DNA from: a virus
IMG/VR virus record: IMGVR_UViG_3300022744_000051
Coordinates: 1-41,325 of that record
Direction: 5' to 3' (one strand)
Length of the DNA: 41,325 nucleotides
Below, piece after piece: positions 7,737 to 13,970 of the stretch; positions within the stretch are counted from its first letter, which is position 1; each line of letters opens with the position of its first letter. The position numbers were made by a program, and so were the translations under genes. The notes beneath the pieces were generated by a model. It made no database searches. It was given only the letters and a program-made list of their open reading frames with translations, and was not told the DNA's origin.

Positions 7737-7981
7737 AACGGATCCTTACAAGGTTTAGCTCCAAAAGCCCTGTAATCAGCCACAAACCTGTCTCGATTGG
7801 CTTGAGAAACGAATACATAGACTCGCGTACCTCTTTCAAAGCACATAGACATCCAGTGATCGTAGCGAGAATGGTCCACTTCGCTGCATTTAACCAGCGT
7901 ACTGACCGAAGCGTAGAAAGGAGTCGGCCATTTCTCAGCGACTTTCTTCCTCCACAGGTTGATCTGGTCTCTATAGCTCAT
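7727..7981 (-). CDS. Hypothetical protein, 84 aa
   Basis: The sequence has a compact mixed alpha/beta look, with a TRVYVFVSQANRDRF segment and a Cys pair at the C-terminus (CKDPLC). It overlaps the genes on both sides. Function unknown. Confidence 0.6.
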   Translation of the reverse strand: MSYRDQINLWRKKVAEKWPTPFYASVSTLVKCSEVDHSRYDHWMSMCFERGTRVYVFVSQANRDRFVADYRAFGAKPCKDPLCG

Positions 7982-8202
7982 CGCACTAGTACCTTCTCGA
8001 AGTTATCACAGACCAAAGAGGTGGCGACCTTCGGAGTCATTGTCTGCGGATCGATAACAGTCACCATAGCCTCATGATACTTGGTGCACTGAGTCTCCCA
8101 CAAAGGCTCACGAGGTTCAGACAGGACGACGACTACGCCAATTACTCCAAGAAAGACCATCGTCCATCCCCAGAGCCGCTCGCTATTCCACGGTGGCTTC
8201 AT
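7978..8202 (-). CDS. Single-span membrane protein, 74 aa
   Basis: The start is placed at ATG 8202, which overlaps the stop of the upstream 51-residue membrane gene (ATGA) and has TGGAGCG upstream. Residues 12-29 form one membrane segment (GWTMVFLGVIGVVVVLSE), followed by a 45-residue soluble domain with two Cys. A membrane-anchored periplasmic or cytoplasmic protein is likely. It is separate from the lysis cassette at 36.7-38.2 kb, so I do not call it a spanin. Confidence 0.62.
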   Translation of the reverse strand: MKPPWNSERLWGWTMVFLGVIGVVVVLSEPREPLWETQCTKYHEAMVTVIDPQTMTPKVATSLVCDNFEKVLVR

Positions 8203-8354
8203 GATACCACGCTCCACACTGCAAGCAGGAAGCCGCCAACCGCGAAGCACAAGCTCCCCAGCCAAGGCAATCCCCAGAAAGCTCGGTCGATACACTCCTT
8301 AGCGCCGACCAGGCAGGCTACAGTCCCCATGAAGAGGGTCAAGAGGTCAGTCAT
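8199..8354 (-). CDS. Membrane micropeptide, 51 aa
   Basis: A 51-codon leftward gene. It has a hydrophobic N-terminus (LLTLFMGTVACLVGA) and a second hydrophobic segment near the C-terminus (LGSLCFAVGGFLLAVW), so it likely spans the membrane once or twice. It overlaps the upstream gene by eight bases and the downstream membrane gene by ATGA. The pair of adjacent membrane genes suggests a joint role at the inner membrane; none is known. Confidence 0.6.
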   Translation of the reverse strand: MTDLLTLFMGTVACLVGAKECIDRAFWGLPWLGSLCFAVGGFLLAVWSVVS

Positions 8355-8649
8355 TACCAAGTACCTCCGCTTGTGCTTTCAAATCCTCAGTGATTGTCAC
8401 GGTCGCCTGAAACGCGAAGCCAGCATTACCAACCTCCACTTTCTCAATGAAGACCTTGTGCCAAACGCCGGGGGCTTTCAGGTCGATAGCGAAATTCTCG
8501 ACACAGCCTTCCGCAGCCGCAAACGCCAGCAAGTTCTTAATCTGGCCTTCATTGAATATGACCTTGTGTTGGCGCTCATGCTTGGTGTGGCTCTGCGCTT
8601 TGGGCAAGGCGACGAGGGGTTCTGTTTTCCACGCGCTCGGTTCAGACAT
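8347..8649 (-). CDS. Hypothetical protein, 100 aa
   Basis: The start at ATG 8649 is set by AAGGAGAGC upstream; the frame is open earlier, inside the preceding gene. The N-terminal 35 residues are polar, and the rest looks like a small alpha/beta domain ending in alternating strands (GFAFQATVTITED). Function unknown. Confidence 0.6.
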   Translation of the reverse strand: MSEPSAWKTEPLVALPKAQSHTKHERQHKVIFNEGQIKNLLAFAAAEGCVENFAIDLKAPGVWHKVFIEKVEVGNAGFAFQATVTITEDLKAQAEVLGND

Positions 8650-8926
8650 CACGGCTCTCCTTGGCTTTTGCGAGGGCGTCACGCCCGGCGTACCACACAC
8701 CCTCAGCGGTTATCCGTTCACCCGCCACCAGCGCGTCGGTTTTCAGCGGCACGGATTGAGCAATGAGGCAGACGGCATTTTCCAACGCCTCCACCAGCCC
8801 CGCGATTACCGCGTCCTGCTGGGTGATGCGGTCGGCTGCTTCGCGCTTCACCTTCTCGGGCTGGCGTAACACACCGTCCTTGCAGAACTTGCGCTTCCTC
8901 AGCCGCTCTACAAGATCACTCGCCAT
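8642..8926 (-). CDS. Hypothetical protein, 94 aa
   Basis: The start is set at ATG 8926 with GGAGGAAC upstream, a junction almost identical to that of the gene starting at 9352. The protein opens MASDLVERLRKRK and has a central helix rich in Ala, Glu and Gln. This kind of small protein is common in accessory clusters of alphaproteobacterial phages. Its end overlaps the next start by eight bases. Confidence 0.62.
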   Translation of the reverse strand: MASDLVERLRKRKFCKDGVLRQPEKVKREAADRITQQDAVIAGLVEALENAVCLIAQSVPLKTDALVAGERITAEGVWYAGRDALAKAKESRDV

Positions 8927-9161
8927 CGGTCTGTTCCTCCATTGCGGATGGCATCCCCTCGGCCATGAAACGAACCATCGCCTCAGCCTGAATGGCATCG
9001 AATAGGTTGGTGCCCATGATCTGCCTGCGATACTCGTGACCAGCGATGCCTTTGTTGCCGATCCAGCCATCGAAACTGATCCCACCGTCAGGGTTGAAGT
9101 TCTCAGGGATTGGCCAGCCAAGGAAGCGGTTGGCCATGTGCTTGATCTGTTCGTCGGTCAT
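8916..9161 (-). CDS. Hypothetical protein, 81 aa
   Basis: Begins MTDEQIKHMANRFLGW, then NFNPDGGISFDGW, and ends MEEQTDGE. This N-terminal pattern recurs in small accessory proteins of phages infecting alphaproteobacteria. Its last 27 bases closely match the end of the gene at 9342, pointing to duplication. Function unknown. Confidence 0.65.
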   Translation of the reverse strand: MTDEQIKHMANRFLGWPIPENFNPDGGISFDGWIGNKGIAGHEYRRQIMGTNLFDAIQAEAMVRFMAEGMPSAMEEQTDGE

Positions 9162-9352
9162 TGCGTTATTCCCTTTTCGATAGTGTGTTCTCGCCGGTCC
9201 ATGCTGTTGTGAACGATAACCGGTGCGTCCATGGCGGCGTCGAATATCTCAACCGGACGGCACCAGCATTGATCGCTTTCGTCATGGTCGCGAAGGTCGT
9301 TCAGCGGGACTACGTGAAGGCTCGCTGCGATCTGTGCGGGGTTACTCGCCAT
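9158..9352 (-). CDS. Hypothetical protein, 64 aa, with a CWC motif
   Basis: Starts at ATG 9352 behind GGAGGAAA. The centre has DHDESDQCWCRPVEIFD and a later VHN, a small Cys/His-containing pattern seen in short phage proteins that may bind a metal. The N-terminal PAQIAAS stretch is shared with the gene at 9578, again suggesting duplicated gene junctions. Confidence 0.58.
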   Translation of the reverse strand: MASNPAQIAASLHVVPLNDLRDHDESDQCWCRPVEIFDAAMDAPVIVHNSMDRREHTIEKGITQ

Positions 9353-9578
9353 CGGTCTTTTCCTCCATTGCCTTGAGCGCGTCCTCAAACGCGATGAACT
9401 CAGCCACGATCTCAAGAACGGTGGGTGAAAACCATTCCCTTTGATGCTCCTGCCATGCCTCAAGTCGATCCCTCACGGCGTCAGGATAGTCATTAAGGGC
9501 ATCACGCGCCGCTGTCTGTTCAGAAAGGTAGCGGGATACCCGCGCGTCTCTTGCTGCGATCTGTGCGGGGGCGCTCAC
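9342..9578 (-). CDS. Hypothetical helical protein, 78 aa, GTG start
   Basis: GTG 9578 overlaps the TGA (9577-9575) of the frameshifted upstream gene and has GGGAGACGAGAA upstream, so it is the natural start. In the sequence as given, the upstream reading frame runs straight into this gene because of a one-base insertion. The product is mostly helical and ends MEEKTDGE, nearly the same as the 81-residue gene at 8916. Function unknown. Confidence 0.6.
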   Translation of the reverse strand: MSAPAQIAARDARVSRYLSEQTAARDALNDYPDAVRDRLEAWQEHQREWFSPTVLEIVAEFIAFEDALKAMEEKTDGE

Positions 9579-9896
9579 TTCTCGTCTCCCGGTGCTGCTG
9601 CAATCATGGTGCAGAACAGTTCCTTGATGTAGTCGGGCCACAGATAATCCCCCGCCCAGTTTCGCCTTGATCGCGAAGTCTACGCCACGGTTTATCATCC
9701 CCGGCGTCGGCTCATCCTTGACGATCCGATAACCCGCGTCGCTGATTGCGGTCAGGGCTGCTTGGGCGGCGTCTGTCCAGCGCTGCCAGTAAACCTCGAT
9801 AAGTCGGGCAATCTCCTCGGGTTCAAGGTCAGTCCCCGGCGTCGTCCACTCATCATGGCATATCCCCCGCGCGACGGCTTCGATCAGTTCGGTCAT
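9575..9896 (-). pseudogene. Small phage gene broken by a one-G insertion in a homopolymer
   Basis: Starts at ATG 9896 with GGAAGGGAG upstream. The frame is good for 81 codons, to GVDFAIKAKLG, then reaches a run of five C on the plus strand (9649-9653). Removing one base there restores a sensible end (KLGGDYLWPDYIKELF ... MIAAAPGDEK) and a TGA that overlaps the next GTG start. MIAAAPGDEK-like ends are typical of this class of small phage protein. As read, the frame instead fuses with the next gene. This is either a real mutation or a sequencing error. Confidence 0.7.
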
Positions 9897-10048
9897 GCGA
9901 AGTCTCCCTTCCGGCAAAGCTCGGCGTGTCCGGCCCATTCGTGAAGCGCCGCATTCTCAGCACCGCTCCCCTTGTAAACCTTGCCCCGCCATCCGCACGT
10001 GCAGACGGGCTTGATGACGAAGCTGACCTTGTGCGTTTTGTCAGTCAT
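9893..10048 (-). CDS. Small Cys-containing protein, 51 aa
   Basis: The start at ATG 10048 is chosen because it overlaps the stop of the 26-residue gene (ATGA) and follows TGGAGTG. The product has CTCGWRG near residues 16-22 and a later HAELC, a likely single zinc site (C-x-C ... H ... C). It overlaps the next gene by four bases. Such tiny zinc-ribbon proteins are frequent in phages; no function is assigned. Confidence 0.6.
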   Translation of the reverse strand: MTDKTHKVSFVIKPVCTCGWRGKVYKGSGAENAALHEWAGHAELCRKGDFA

Positions 10049-10125
10049 TTCGATGCACTCCATATAATCGCCCACAGCGTCAGGCTTAGGGCCAGGTTGA
10101 TTGTCATGGCTCGGTAGAGGGTCAT
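10045..10125 (-). CDS. Single-span membrane micropeptide, 26 aa
   Basis: A 26-codon gene with a good ribosome binding site (GGAGAAG) before ATG 10125. The product is one hydrophobic helix (MTINLALSLTLWAIIW) with a short polar start. Its TGA overlaps the ATG at 10048. The clean start signal and coupling support it despite its size. Confidence 0.55.
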   Translation of the reverse strand: MTLYRAMTINLALSLTLWAIIWSASK

Positions 10126-10143
10126 GCTGCTTCTCCGAACAGA

Positions 10144-10353
10144 TCAACGGGCGGGTTCATCGTCACTCATCCTCCACATAGCGATATAGGTGTACTCGAA
10201 GGTGAATACGCCCGGCCCGATCAGGGTGCTCAGCTCACGAGTCAGGTGAAGGCTGATAAGGTCCAGCCCCCGTAGCTCAAGCTCTTTGCCCAGTGTCGGC
10301 CAGATCTCTCGGCGTGTACGAGCACGGACTACAATTTCTTCTGCGAACCCCAT
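10144..10353 (-). CDS. Hypothetical protein, 69 aa
   Basis: Second gene after the 10551-10579 promoter. The N-terminal half is basic and helical, and the C-terminal half has a strand-like VFTFEYTYIAMW segment. No recognised motif. It starts four bases after the stop of the 57-residue gene. Confidence 0.58.
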   Translation of the reverse strand: MGFAEEIVVRARTRREIWPTLGKELELRGLDLISLHLTRELSTLIGPGVFTFEYTYIAMWRMSDDEPAR

Positions 10354-10356
10354 GAC

Positions 10357-10530
10357 TCAGTTCACCTTGCTAAGCGTGACGATAACGTCCAGCGTGTCAG
10401 GATCAAATGCCATAGCGATCATGACATCCTGTGGATTAAAATCCTCCAGGTCAGCACGACTCACAGTAAGTGTCTTGTTAGGCTGAGCATTCACCAGCGC
10501 ACCAAGTATCAAGGCAAAGTTCTCAGGCAT
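10357..10530 (-). CDS. First gene of the small-gene operon, 57 aa, unknown
   Basis: Runs from ATG 10530 to TGA 10357 with a textbook AGGAGGACGTT before the start. The product opens MPENFALILGALVNAQPNK and ends in alternating strands (DPDTLDVIVTLSKVN). Its ribosome binding site is one arm of a 10-bp inverted repeat that surrounds the promoter, so its translation may depend on where the transcript began. Function unknown. Confidence 0.62.
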   Translation of the reverse strand: MPENFALILGALVNAQPNKTLTVSRADLEDFNPQDVMIAMAFDPDTLDVIVTLSKVN

Positions 10531-10536
10531 AACGTC

Positions 10537-10589
10537 CTCCTAGTAGCGACATAATAAATAGTTTGTTTACCCTTGTCAACTACTAGGAG
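10537..10589 (-). repeat. 10-bp perfect inverted repeat flanking a promoter
   Basis: CTCCTAGTAG (10537-10546) and CTACTAGGAG (10580-10589) are perfect complements. On the minus strand one arm lies before the -35 box and the other contains the Shine-Dalgarno. RNA started upstream would carry both arms and hide the ribosome binding site; RNA started at the enclosed promoter would carry only the second arm. Confidence 0.7.
10551..10579 (-). promoter_or_regulatory. Sigma70 promoter for the 10.5-6.3 kb operon
   Basis: TTGACA (10574-10579) and TATTAT (10551-10556) are exactly 17 bp apart on the minus strand, close to the bacterial consensus. The start codon of the first gene is about 20 bases downstream of the -10. 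Confidence 0.78.
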
Positions 10590-10603
10590 AAGTTAGGCAG
10601 ACT

Positions 10604-11083
10604 TTACTGGTACCTTATGAGCGCCTCGAGCAGCCCGTCATCACCCACAGACAGGCAGAGATCTTTCTTCATAGTCCTCTTGTGCTCATTCACCGCTCGC
10701 ACCGCCTGCTGCAGACTAGTGATAGGAATCGGCGGAGGCGCGGGAACCCGCCTACTCCTCACCCGAGGTGTCTGCGGAGTCTTGGGCATCGTGACATTCA
10801 GAGTACCCTCGAACTCCACCCACTCCACTTCAGTAGCCCCGAACGTCTCCATCGGATACGGCACCACCACCTGCAGCGTCCGCACTCCCCGAGCAGTCTC
10901 CTTGCTAAATCGATAAGTCCCACGAATGTCCGACTTCACCACCAGCCCGGGAGTAAACGGCTGCACCTCCGTGGTGACGTTCCCGGGAAACAGCCGCTGG
11001 ATTACAGCAAGCTCGTGGGGACTACTAGCGGACAGGGCATAGCGGACAGCCTTCTTGCTGTGCTGATAACAAGCGAGCTTCAT
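10604..11083 (-). CDS. Hypothetical protein, 159 aa
   Basis: Starts at ATG 11083, overlapping the previous stop (ATGA), with GGAGGACGAGGT upstream. The N-terminal half looks like an alpha/beta domain (YALSASSPHELAVIQRLF). A basic Pro-rich linker (VRSRRVPAPPPIP) follows, and the last 40 residues are helical. No catalytic motif is seen. It is the second gene of a two-gene unit with the zinc-finger-like gene. Confidence 0.68.
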   Translation of the reverse strand: MKLACYQHSKKAVRYALSASSPHELAVIQRLFPGNVTTEVQPFTPGLVVKSDIRGTYRFSKETARGVRTLQVVVPYPMETFGATEVEWVEFEGTLNVTMPKTPQTPRVRSRRVPAPPPIPITSLQQAVRAVNEHKRTMKKDLCLSVGDDGLLEALIRYQ

Positions 11084-11790
11084 ACCTCGTCCTCCGTGAT
11101 AGTAACTCGGTACTGCTTCCCCATGACCGCCTTAGAAGGCTTAGGACTCTGCACCCAAAAGACCCAGCTGGTGCTGTCATCACCCCGCATCGGACTACTA
11201 CAGATGTGGAACCTCCCGTCCAGCTCATCAGCGATGTCATAGGCCAAGTTCTTGAGCCTCTTGGAGAGTGAAGAAGTAACGACCTTGGTAACCTTAGCTA
11301 CAGGAGCCTCAGACTTCATAAGATAGTACCCCTTGCTGGGCCCCTCGTGGCAATGACTAACCCGGTGAGCAATCGTCTGCTCAGCGTCCGGCCACCCATG
11401 CTGATGAGACTTCCCACAGTAAGGGCAGGTGGAGATCACCGCCGTGCCATCCCCTACAGTAACCGGCACAATAGGCGGGAGATCGGGAGCGGGGTCGATG
11501 CTACAGTACAGGCCGGACTCTAGCCAGCGGATAAAGGCGTGGAACTGGTGCCTCGACCGGCCGTGGATGTCCTCGTGAAGAGTACCGTGAGCATTGGTAT
11601 CCCAGAAAGCATAGGGATTGATCTGGTGTTCCTTGTCGGGAACAAACTGAGCGGTCGGGATGGAGACTTCGTCAAGGGAGGTGTATATCATCCAGCCGGT
11701 TGGTACGGCGACGATGAAGAGAGCGGGAGCGTTGGGTCCACCTAGGAAGTGGAACTGCATCCCTACCTTAATTGAGGTATTAGTAGTCAT
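11080..11790 (-). CDS. Hypothetical protein with a Cys/His zinc-type motif, 236 aa
   Basis: The start is placed at ATG 11790 (AGGAGAAT upstream); the frame is open to 11856, but those codons overlap the promoter. Residues about 122-145 contain CPYCGKSHQH, then HRVSHC, a likely zinc-binding C-x2-C ... H-x3-HC cluster. The N-terminal 60 residues look like a small beta domain, and the C-terminal part is a separate alpha/beta segment. It probably binds nucleic acid or protein. It is driven by a near-perfect promoter. Confidence 0.7.
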   Translation of the reverse strand: MTTNTSIKVGMQFHFLGGPNAPALFIVAVPTGWMIYTSLDEVSIPTAQFVPDKEHQINPYAFWDTNAHGTLHEDIHGRSRHQFHAFIRWLESGLYCSIDPAPDLPPIVPVTVGDGTAVISTCPYCGKSHQHGWPDAEQTIAHRVSHCHEGPSKGYYLMKSEAPVAKVTKVVTSSLSKRLKNLAYDIADELDGRFHICSSPMRGDDSTSWVFWVQSPKPSKAVMGKQYRVTITEDEV

Positions 11791-11827
11791 AGTATTCTCC
11801 TGCCGAGCTTGATTGACGGCGAGAGTG

Positions 11828-11856
11828 ATTATAGCGTTAGAGATAGAGGATGTCAA
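11828..11856 (-). promoter_or_regulatory. Consensus sigma70 promoter for the 11790 gene
   Basis: TTGACA (11851-11856) and TATAAT (11828-11833) with a 17-bp spacer on the minus strand: the exact consensus in all three respects. A perfect 16-bp palindrome lies 13 bp upstream of the -35. Confidence 0.85.
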
Positions 11857-11868
11857 CTGCTACTGGAA

Positions 11869-11884
11869 TCACGTAATTACGTGA
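11869..11884. repeat. Perfect 16-bp palindrome, operator-like
   Basis: TCACGTAATTACGTGA is a perfect palindrome just upstream of the strongest promoter in the window. Near-copies occur at 12461, 12540, 13985, 14304 and 14491. The position suits a binding site for a dimeric regulator. Confidence 0.7.
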
Positions 11885-12033
11885 CTCTTCAAACCTAGAA
11901 AATATGGGTTGGGCCCTGGTACGTGTGACATGAAAAATTTTTGAAATATTATTACGTCGGTGTTACATGAAATTACGTGAACAATGCAAGGTGATCGTAT
12001 GTTTACGTTATCACATTGCATCATGCATTATCG

Positions 12034-12429
12034 TTATTCGCTTTCGACGTTTGCAACAACATCATTTGATTGCGTGTTATTCTTTCGCGCATTACGTTTC
12101 GCGTTGCGTTCGCGTTTGATGCGTTTCGTTTCGCGTTCGATGCGTTCGCGCAATTCGTTCGCATATCGCGTATCAATCGTGCATCGATACAAATTGTATT
12201 CGTCGTCATTGTGAATGATATGTGATGTATTCATGATGCGTTCAATTGATTTGTTCGCACGAATTTTTGCGCGAATGCGTTTCGCGTCGTCATTAAACGT
12301 TTCATTGCGTGATGCATAATCGTCGCAAATTTCGTTAATCAACGTTTTCAAAACGATTGGATATAAACGCGATTTCGTGTTGTTCTTTACGTTGCGTGTC
12401 ATTGCGTGTTTCGCTTTCGTATTTATCAA
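12034..12429 (-). CDS. Highly charged 131-aa protein inside the abnormal block
   Basis: The frame opens with TTG at 12429 (or ATG 12402, giving 122 residues). There is no Shine-Dalgarno, because AG and GG are nearly absent here. The product has no Gly or Trp and only one Pro and one Gln. It is rich in Asn, Arg, Lys, Glu and Ile and ends in a long charged helix (ELRERIERETKRIKRER). Lys is mostly AAA, Glu always GAA, Arg always CGN. It could be a nucleic-acid-binding coiled protein, or a frame left open by the odd composition. Downstream of an iterated-dyad array it might be an origin-linked protein, but that is speculation. Confidence 0.45.
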   Translation of the reverse strand: MINTKAKHAMTRNVKNNTKSRLYPIVLKTLINEICDDYASRNETFNDDAKRIRAKIRANKSIERIMNTSHIIHNDDEYNLYRCTIDTRYANELRERIERETKRIKRERNAKRNARKNNTQSNDVVANVESE

Positions 12430-12555
12430 ATCGCGTAATTGCGTTTTGATGTGTTCAATTTAACGCGATTACGTGAAACAACAAACGAATAAAAACGATT
12501 AAACAATATGCGATTAATCACCTTTTATCGTTTGTCGTTTCACGCGATTGCGTGT
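12365..12555. repeat. Array of 16-bp dyads upstream of the 131-aa frame
   Basis: Related near-palindromes built on GATT, GTAATT or GTCATT centres occur at about 12365-12380, 12393-12407, 12431-12446, 12461-12476 (TAACGCGATTACGTGA) and 12540-12555 (TCACGCGATTGCGTGT). Spacing is irregular. The cluster in an AT-richer block resembles an iteron-type origin or a multi-site operator. Confidence 0.55.
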
Positions 12556-12603
12556 ATTATACGTGTATTGAATCGATGAACGTTTAATCAAACAAACAAC
12601 GTT

Positions 12604-12802
12604 CGGGTGTAATGGGAGCGACGGCGTGTGAGATTTTGCGGAAGTTTGGCCGAGCTTTGGGCCACCCGTGGTGCACAGTCGCAGTGGACCCGCCATGGCC
12701 GACCCGTACTACACGGACTCTAACAGCGGAACCACCCCGGCTTGGCCGATCTTTTTGCGGAGATCCTCAAAAGCCCCCACGTATTCGCGGAGGCTCAGAG
12801 AT
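12604..12802. other. Non-coding stretch with degenerate repeats
   Basis: No convincing gene on either strand. Short words are shared with 14.13-14.18 kb, such as CACGGACTCTAACA (12713-12726 and again near 14170) next to GACCCGCC. Short frames on both strands lack ribosome binding sites. Confidence 0.4.
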
Positions 12803-12919
12803 TTATCGACGGAAGATCTTAATGGCCTTCCCAATGCTGTCGGACAAGCTCCACAGGGTTACCGCCCATACGAGGATCCAGAGGGTATCGCACATTGCGC
12901 GGGCAAGGTCTGCTGACAT
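12803..12919 (-). CDS. Single-span membrane micropeptide, 38 aa
   Basis: A 38-codon gene with AGGAGGTCT before ATG 12919 (a second ATG at 12922 is in frame but too close to it). The centre is one membrane segment (TLWILVWAVTLWSL), followed by a basic amphipathic tail (GKAIKIFRR). It follows the 92-residue gene by eleven bases. The cationic tail keeps the C-terminus in the cytoplasm by the positive-inside rule. Function unknown. Confidence 0.55.
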   Translation of the reverse strand: MSADLARAMCDTLWILVWAVTLWSLSDSIGKAIKIFRR

Positions 12920-12930
12920 CATAGACCTCC

Positions 12931-13209
12931 TTACCCGTAAACGGCGATGCTGATTACCTGGGTAAGGTAATCTACATTATCGGCCGTGAGCTCCTCGCAT
13001 CCGCGTTGGGCGAGGATGTCTCCGAGGGTGGCTTCGGCGTTTTGAAGATCGGCTTCCGTATATTGATTGGTCATGTCGGACCTCCTCAATTCACGGGAAA
13101 CGCATAGCATGGCTATCTGGAGGGCCTCAGCGACGGACAGGTTTGATCGGATGGACTGGGGCAGATCAGCTGTCGTGCAATTCACGGGTTGGCCATTTTC
13201 GTCGATCAT
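12931..13209 (-). CDS. Hypothetical protein, 92 aa, with a strong internal start
   Basis: ATG 13209 has AAGGAGAC upstream and a promoter at 13254-13282. A second in-frame ATG at 13074 is preceded by GAGGAGGTCCGAC, an even stronger site, giving a 47-residue product (MTNQYTEADLQNAEATLGDI). Either two proteins are made from one frame, or two former genes have fused. Both halves look helical. Function unknown. Confidence 0.6.
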   Translation of the reverse strand: MIDENGQPVNCTTADLPQSIRSNLSVAEALQIAMLCVSRELRRSDMTNQYTEADLQNAEATLGDILAQRGCEELTADNVDYLTQVISIAVYG

Positions 13210-13230
13210 CGTAGGTCTCCTTCATCGTTT

Positions 13231-13282
13231 GCGTTATTGCATTCGATAAACAACACATACGACCTAGGCGATCCAGCATCAA
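13231..13282 (-). promoter_or_regulatory. Promoter and leader of the 13209 gene
   Basis: Minus strand TTGATG (13277-13282), 17-bp spacer, TATGTG (13254-13259). The leader contains the dyad-family core GCGTTATTGC (13231-13240, plus orientation) with imperfect arms. Sequence just upstream of the -35 (ATTGGGTAGTTGATG) is shared with the promoter near 19395. Confidence 0.6.
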
Positions 13283-13408
13283 CTACCCAATGCCAGGGCT
13301 GGCCCAACTCGTGGCGGATCCACCATAGTCCAACCCTCAGAAGTCTTTCTTTCCACAGGTCGTCTTCCTACACTACCTTGTCTTCTGGCGGATCTTCCGT
13401 CTACCCGT

Positions 13409-13747
13409 CTACACGGATAGGCCACCCAACCGACCTCTCCAAAGAGAGGCCGCACCCGGCAGCCCCTCAGTGTCAGGCCTTCTGTATTCCGGCGAGGTAG
13501 TCGGTGAGGTTGTCACAGGGGCCTCGAAGAAAATGTTAACGTCGTCCCCGTTCGAGGCCCAACGGACAAGCACGAGATCCTCGCGGGTTAGGGTTTCGGG
13601 GAGTTCATCCCGCATGTCATTGCAGAGTTCACCCCAAACAAATCGGACAGCCTCGTCAACAGCATTGGGTGAGAGTTTGTCATAGTCCCCGTAGAGATCC
13701 TCAACGGTGAGAAAATCAAAGGCGCCGTTCATACGATAGAGTGTCAT
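13409..13747 (-). CDS. Hypothetical protein, 112 aa
   Basis: ATG 13747 has GAGGAGCT upstream. Residues 1-80 form an acidic alpha/beta segment (ALYGDYDKL-like helices, then DLVLVRWASNGDDVNIFFEAP). The last 25 residues are Gly/Arg-rich with no clear structure and may be poorly conserved. Related in style to the 16.3-18.0 kb acidic proteins. Function unknown. Confidence 0.6.
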   Translation of the reverse strand: MTLYRMNGAFDFLTVEDLYGDYDKLSPNAVDEAVRFVWGELCNDMRDELPETLTREDLVLVRWASNGDDVNIFFEAPVTTSPTTSPEYRRPDTEGLPGAASLWRGRLGGLSV

Positions 13748-13766
13748 GGTCAGAGCTCCTCAATGA

Positions 13767-13958
13767 TTATTCGGAGAGATCGGAGATGTCGCATTCGGCA
13801 TGCAATTCAAAATTCCCATCATACAACACGGCGATGTAGCGGCCCTCGATTTCAGGGTGGGCGTAAATATCGAGCAGAGCATGCGGAGAGGCGAGGATCG
13901 AACGGAGGTACGTATCGATGCGGATTATGTTTTCATCATGGGTCACGGTAGGTCTCAT
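13767..13958 (-). CDS. Hypothetical protein, 63 aa, start without Shine-Dalgarno
   Basis: The product MRPTVTHDENIIRIDTYLRS continues to an acidic end. ATG 13958 has no ribosome binding site; a GTG at 13988 in the same frame would add ten residues and sits about where transcription from the 13995-14023 promoter would begin. Leaderless translation is therefore possible. The region before the start is packed with dyads. Function unknown. Confidence 0.55.
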   Translation of the reverse strand: MRPTVTHDENIIRIDTYLRSILASPHALLDIYAHPEIEGRYIAVLYDGNFELHAECDISDLSE

Positions 13959-13970
13959 TGTATTTATGTG

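Larger units (their letters stand above)
11994..12603. other. Block of abnormal dinucleotide composition
   Basis: Hand reading of 12001-12600 finds no AG, one GG, one CC and five CT, where about a hundred such steps would be expected at this base composition. G is almost always preceded by a pyrimidine and C almost always followed by a purine, on both strands. Composition is normal on each side. The block covers one open frame (12034-12429) and about 170 bp of its upstream region, and is full of GCGATT, GTAATT and GTCATT words. Confidence 0.8.

Noticed and set aside
7978-8354. Holin or spanin pair
   Set aside because: A complete holin, endolysin and Rz/Rz1 set lies at 36.7-38.2 kb; these two lack a lipobox and endolysin neighbour.
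12365-12555. CRISPR-like array
   Set aside because: Repeats are short dyads with irregular spacing and no uniform spacers; no cas genes apart from a Cas4-fold nuclease typical of phages.
12612-12953. Rightward frames of 82-113 codons near 12.6-12.95 kb
   Set aside because: No start signals, odd composition, and they oppose the supported leftward genes at 12803 and 12931.
13206-13358. A 50-codon leftward frame with protein-like sequence, readable only from a CTG or through TAG codons
   Set aside because: No standard start. It overlaps a promoter module whose sequence is shared with the one near 19395, and no other gene suggests TAG recoding, since several genes end in TAG.
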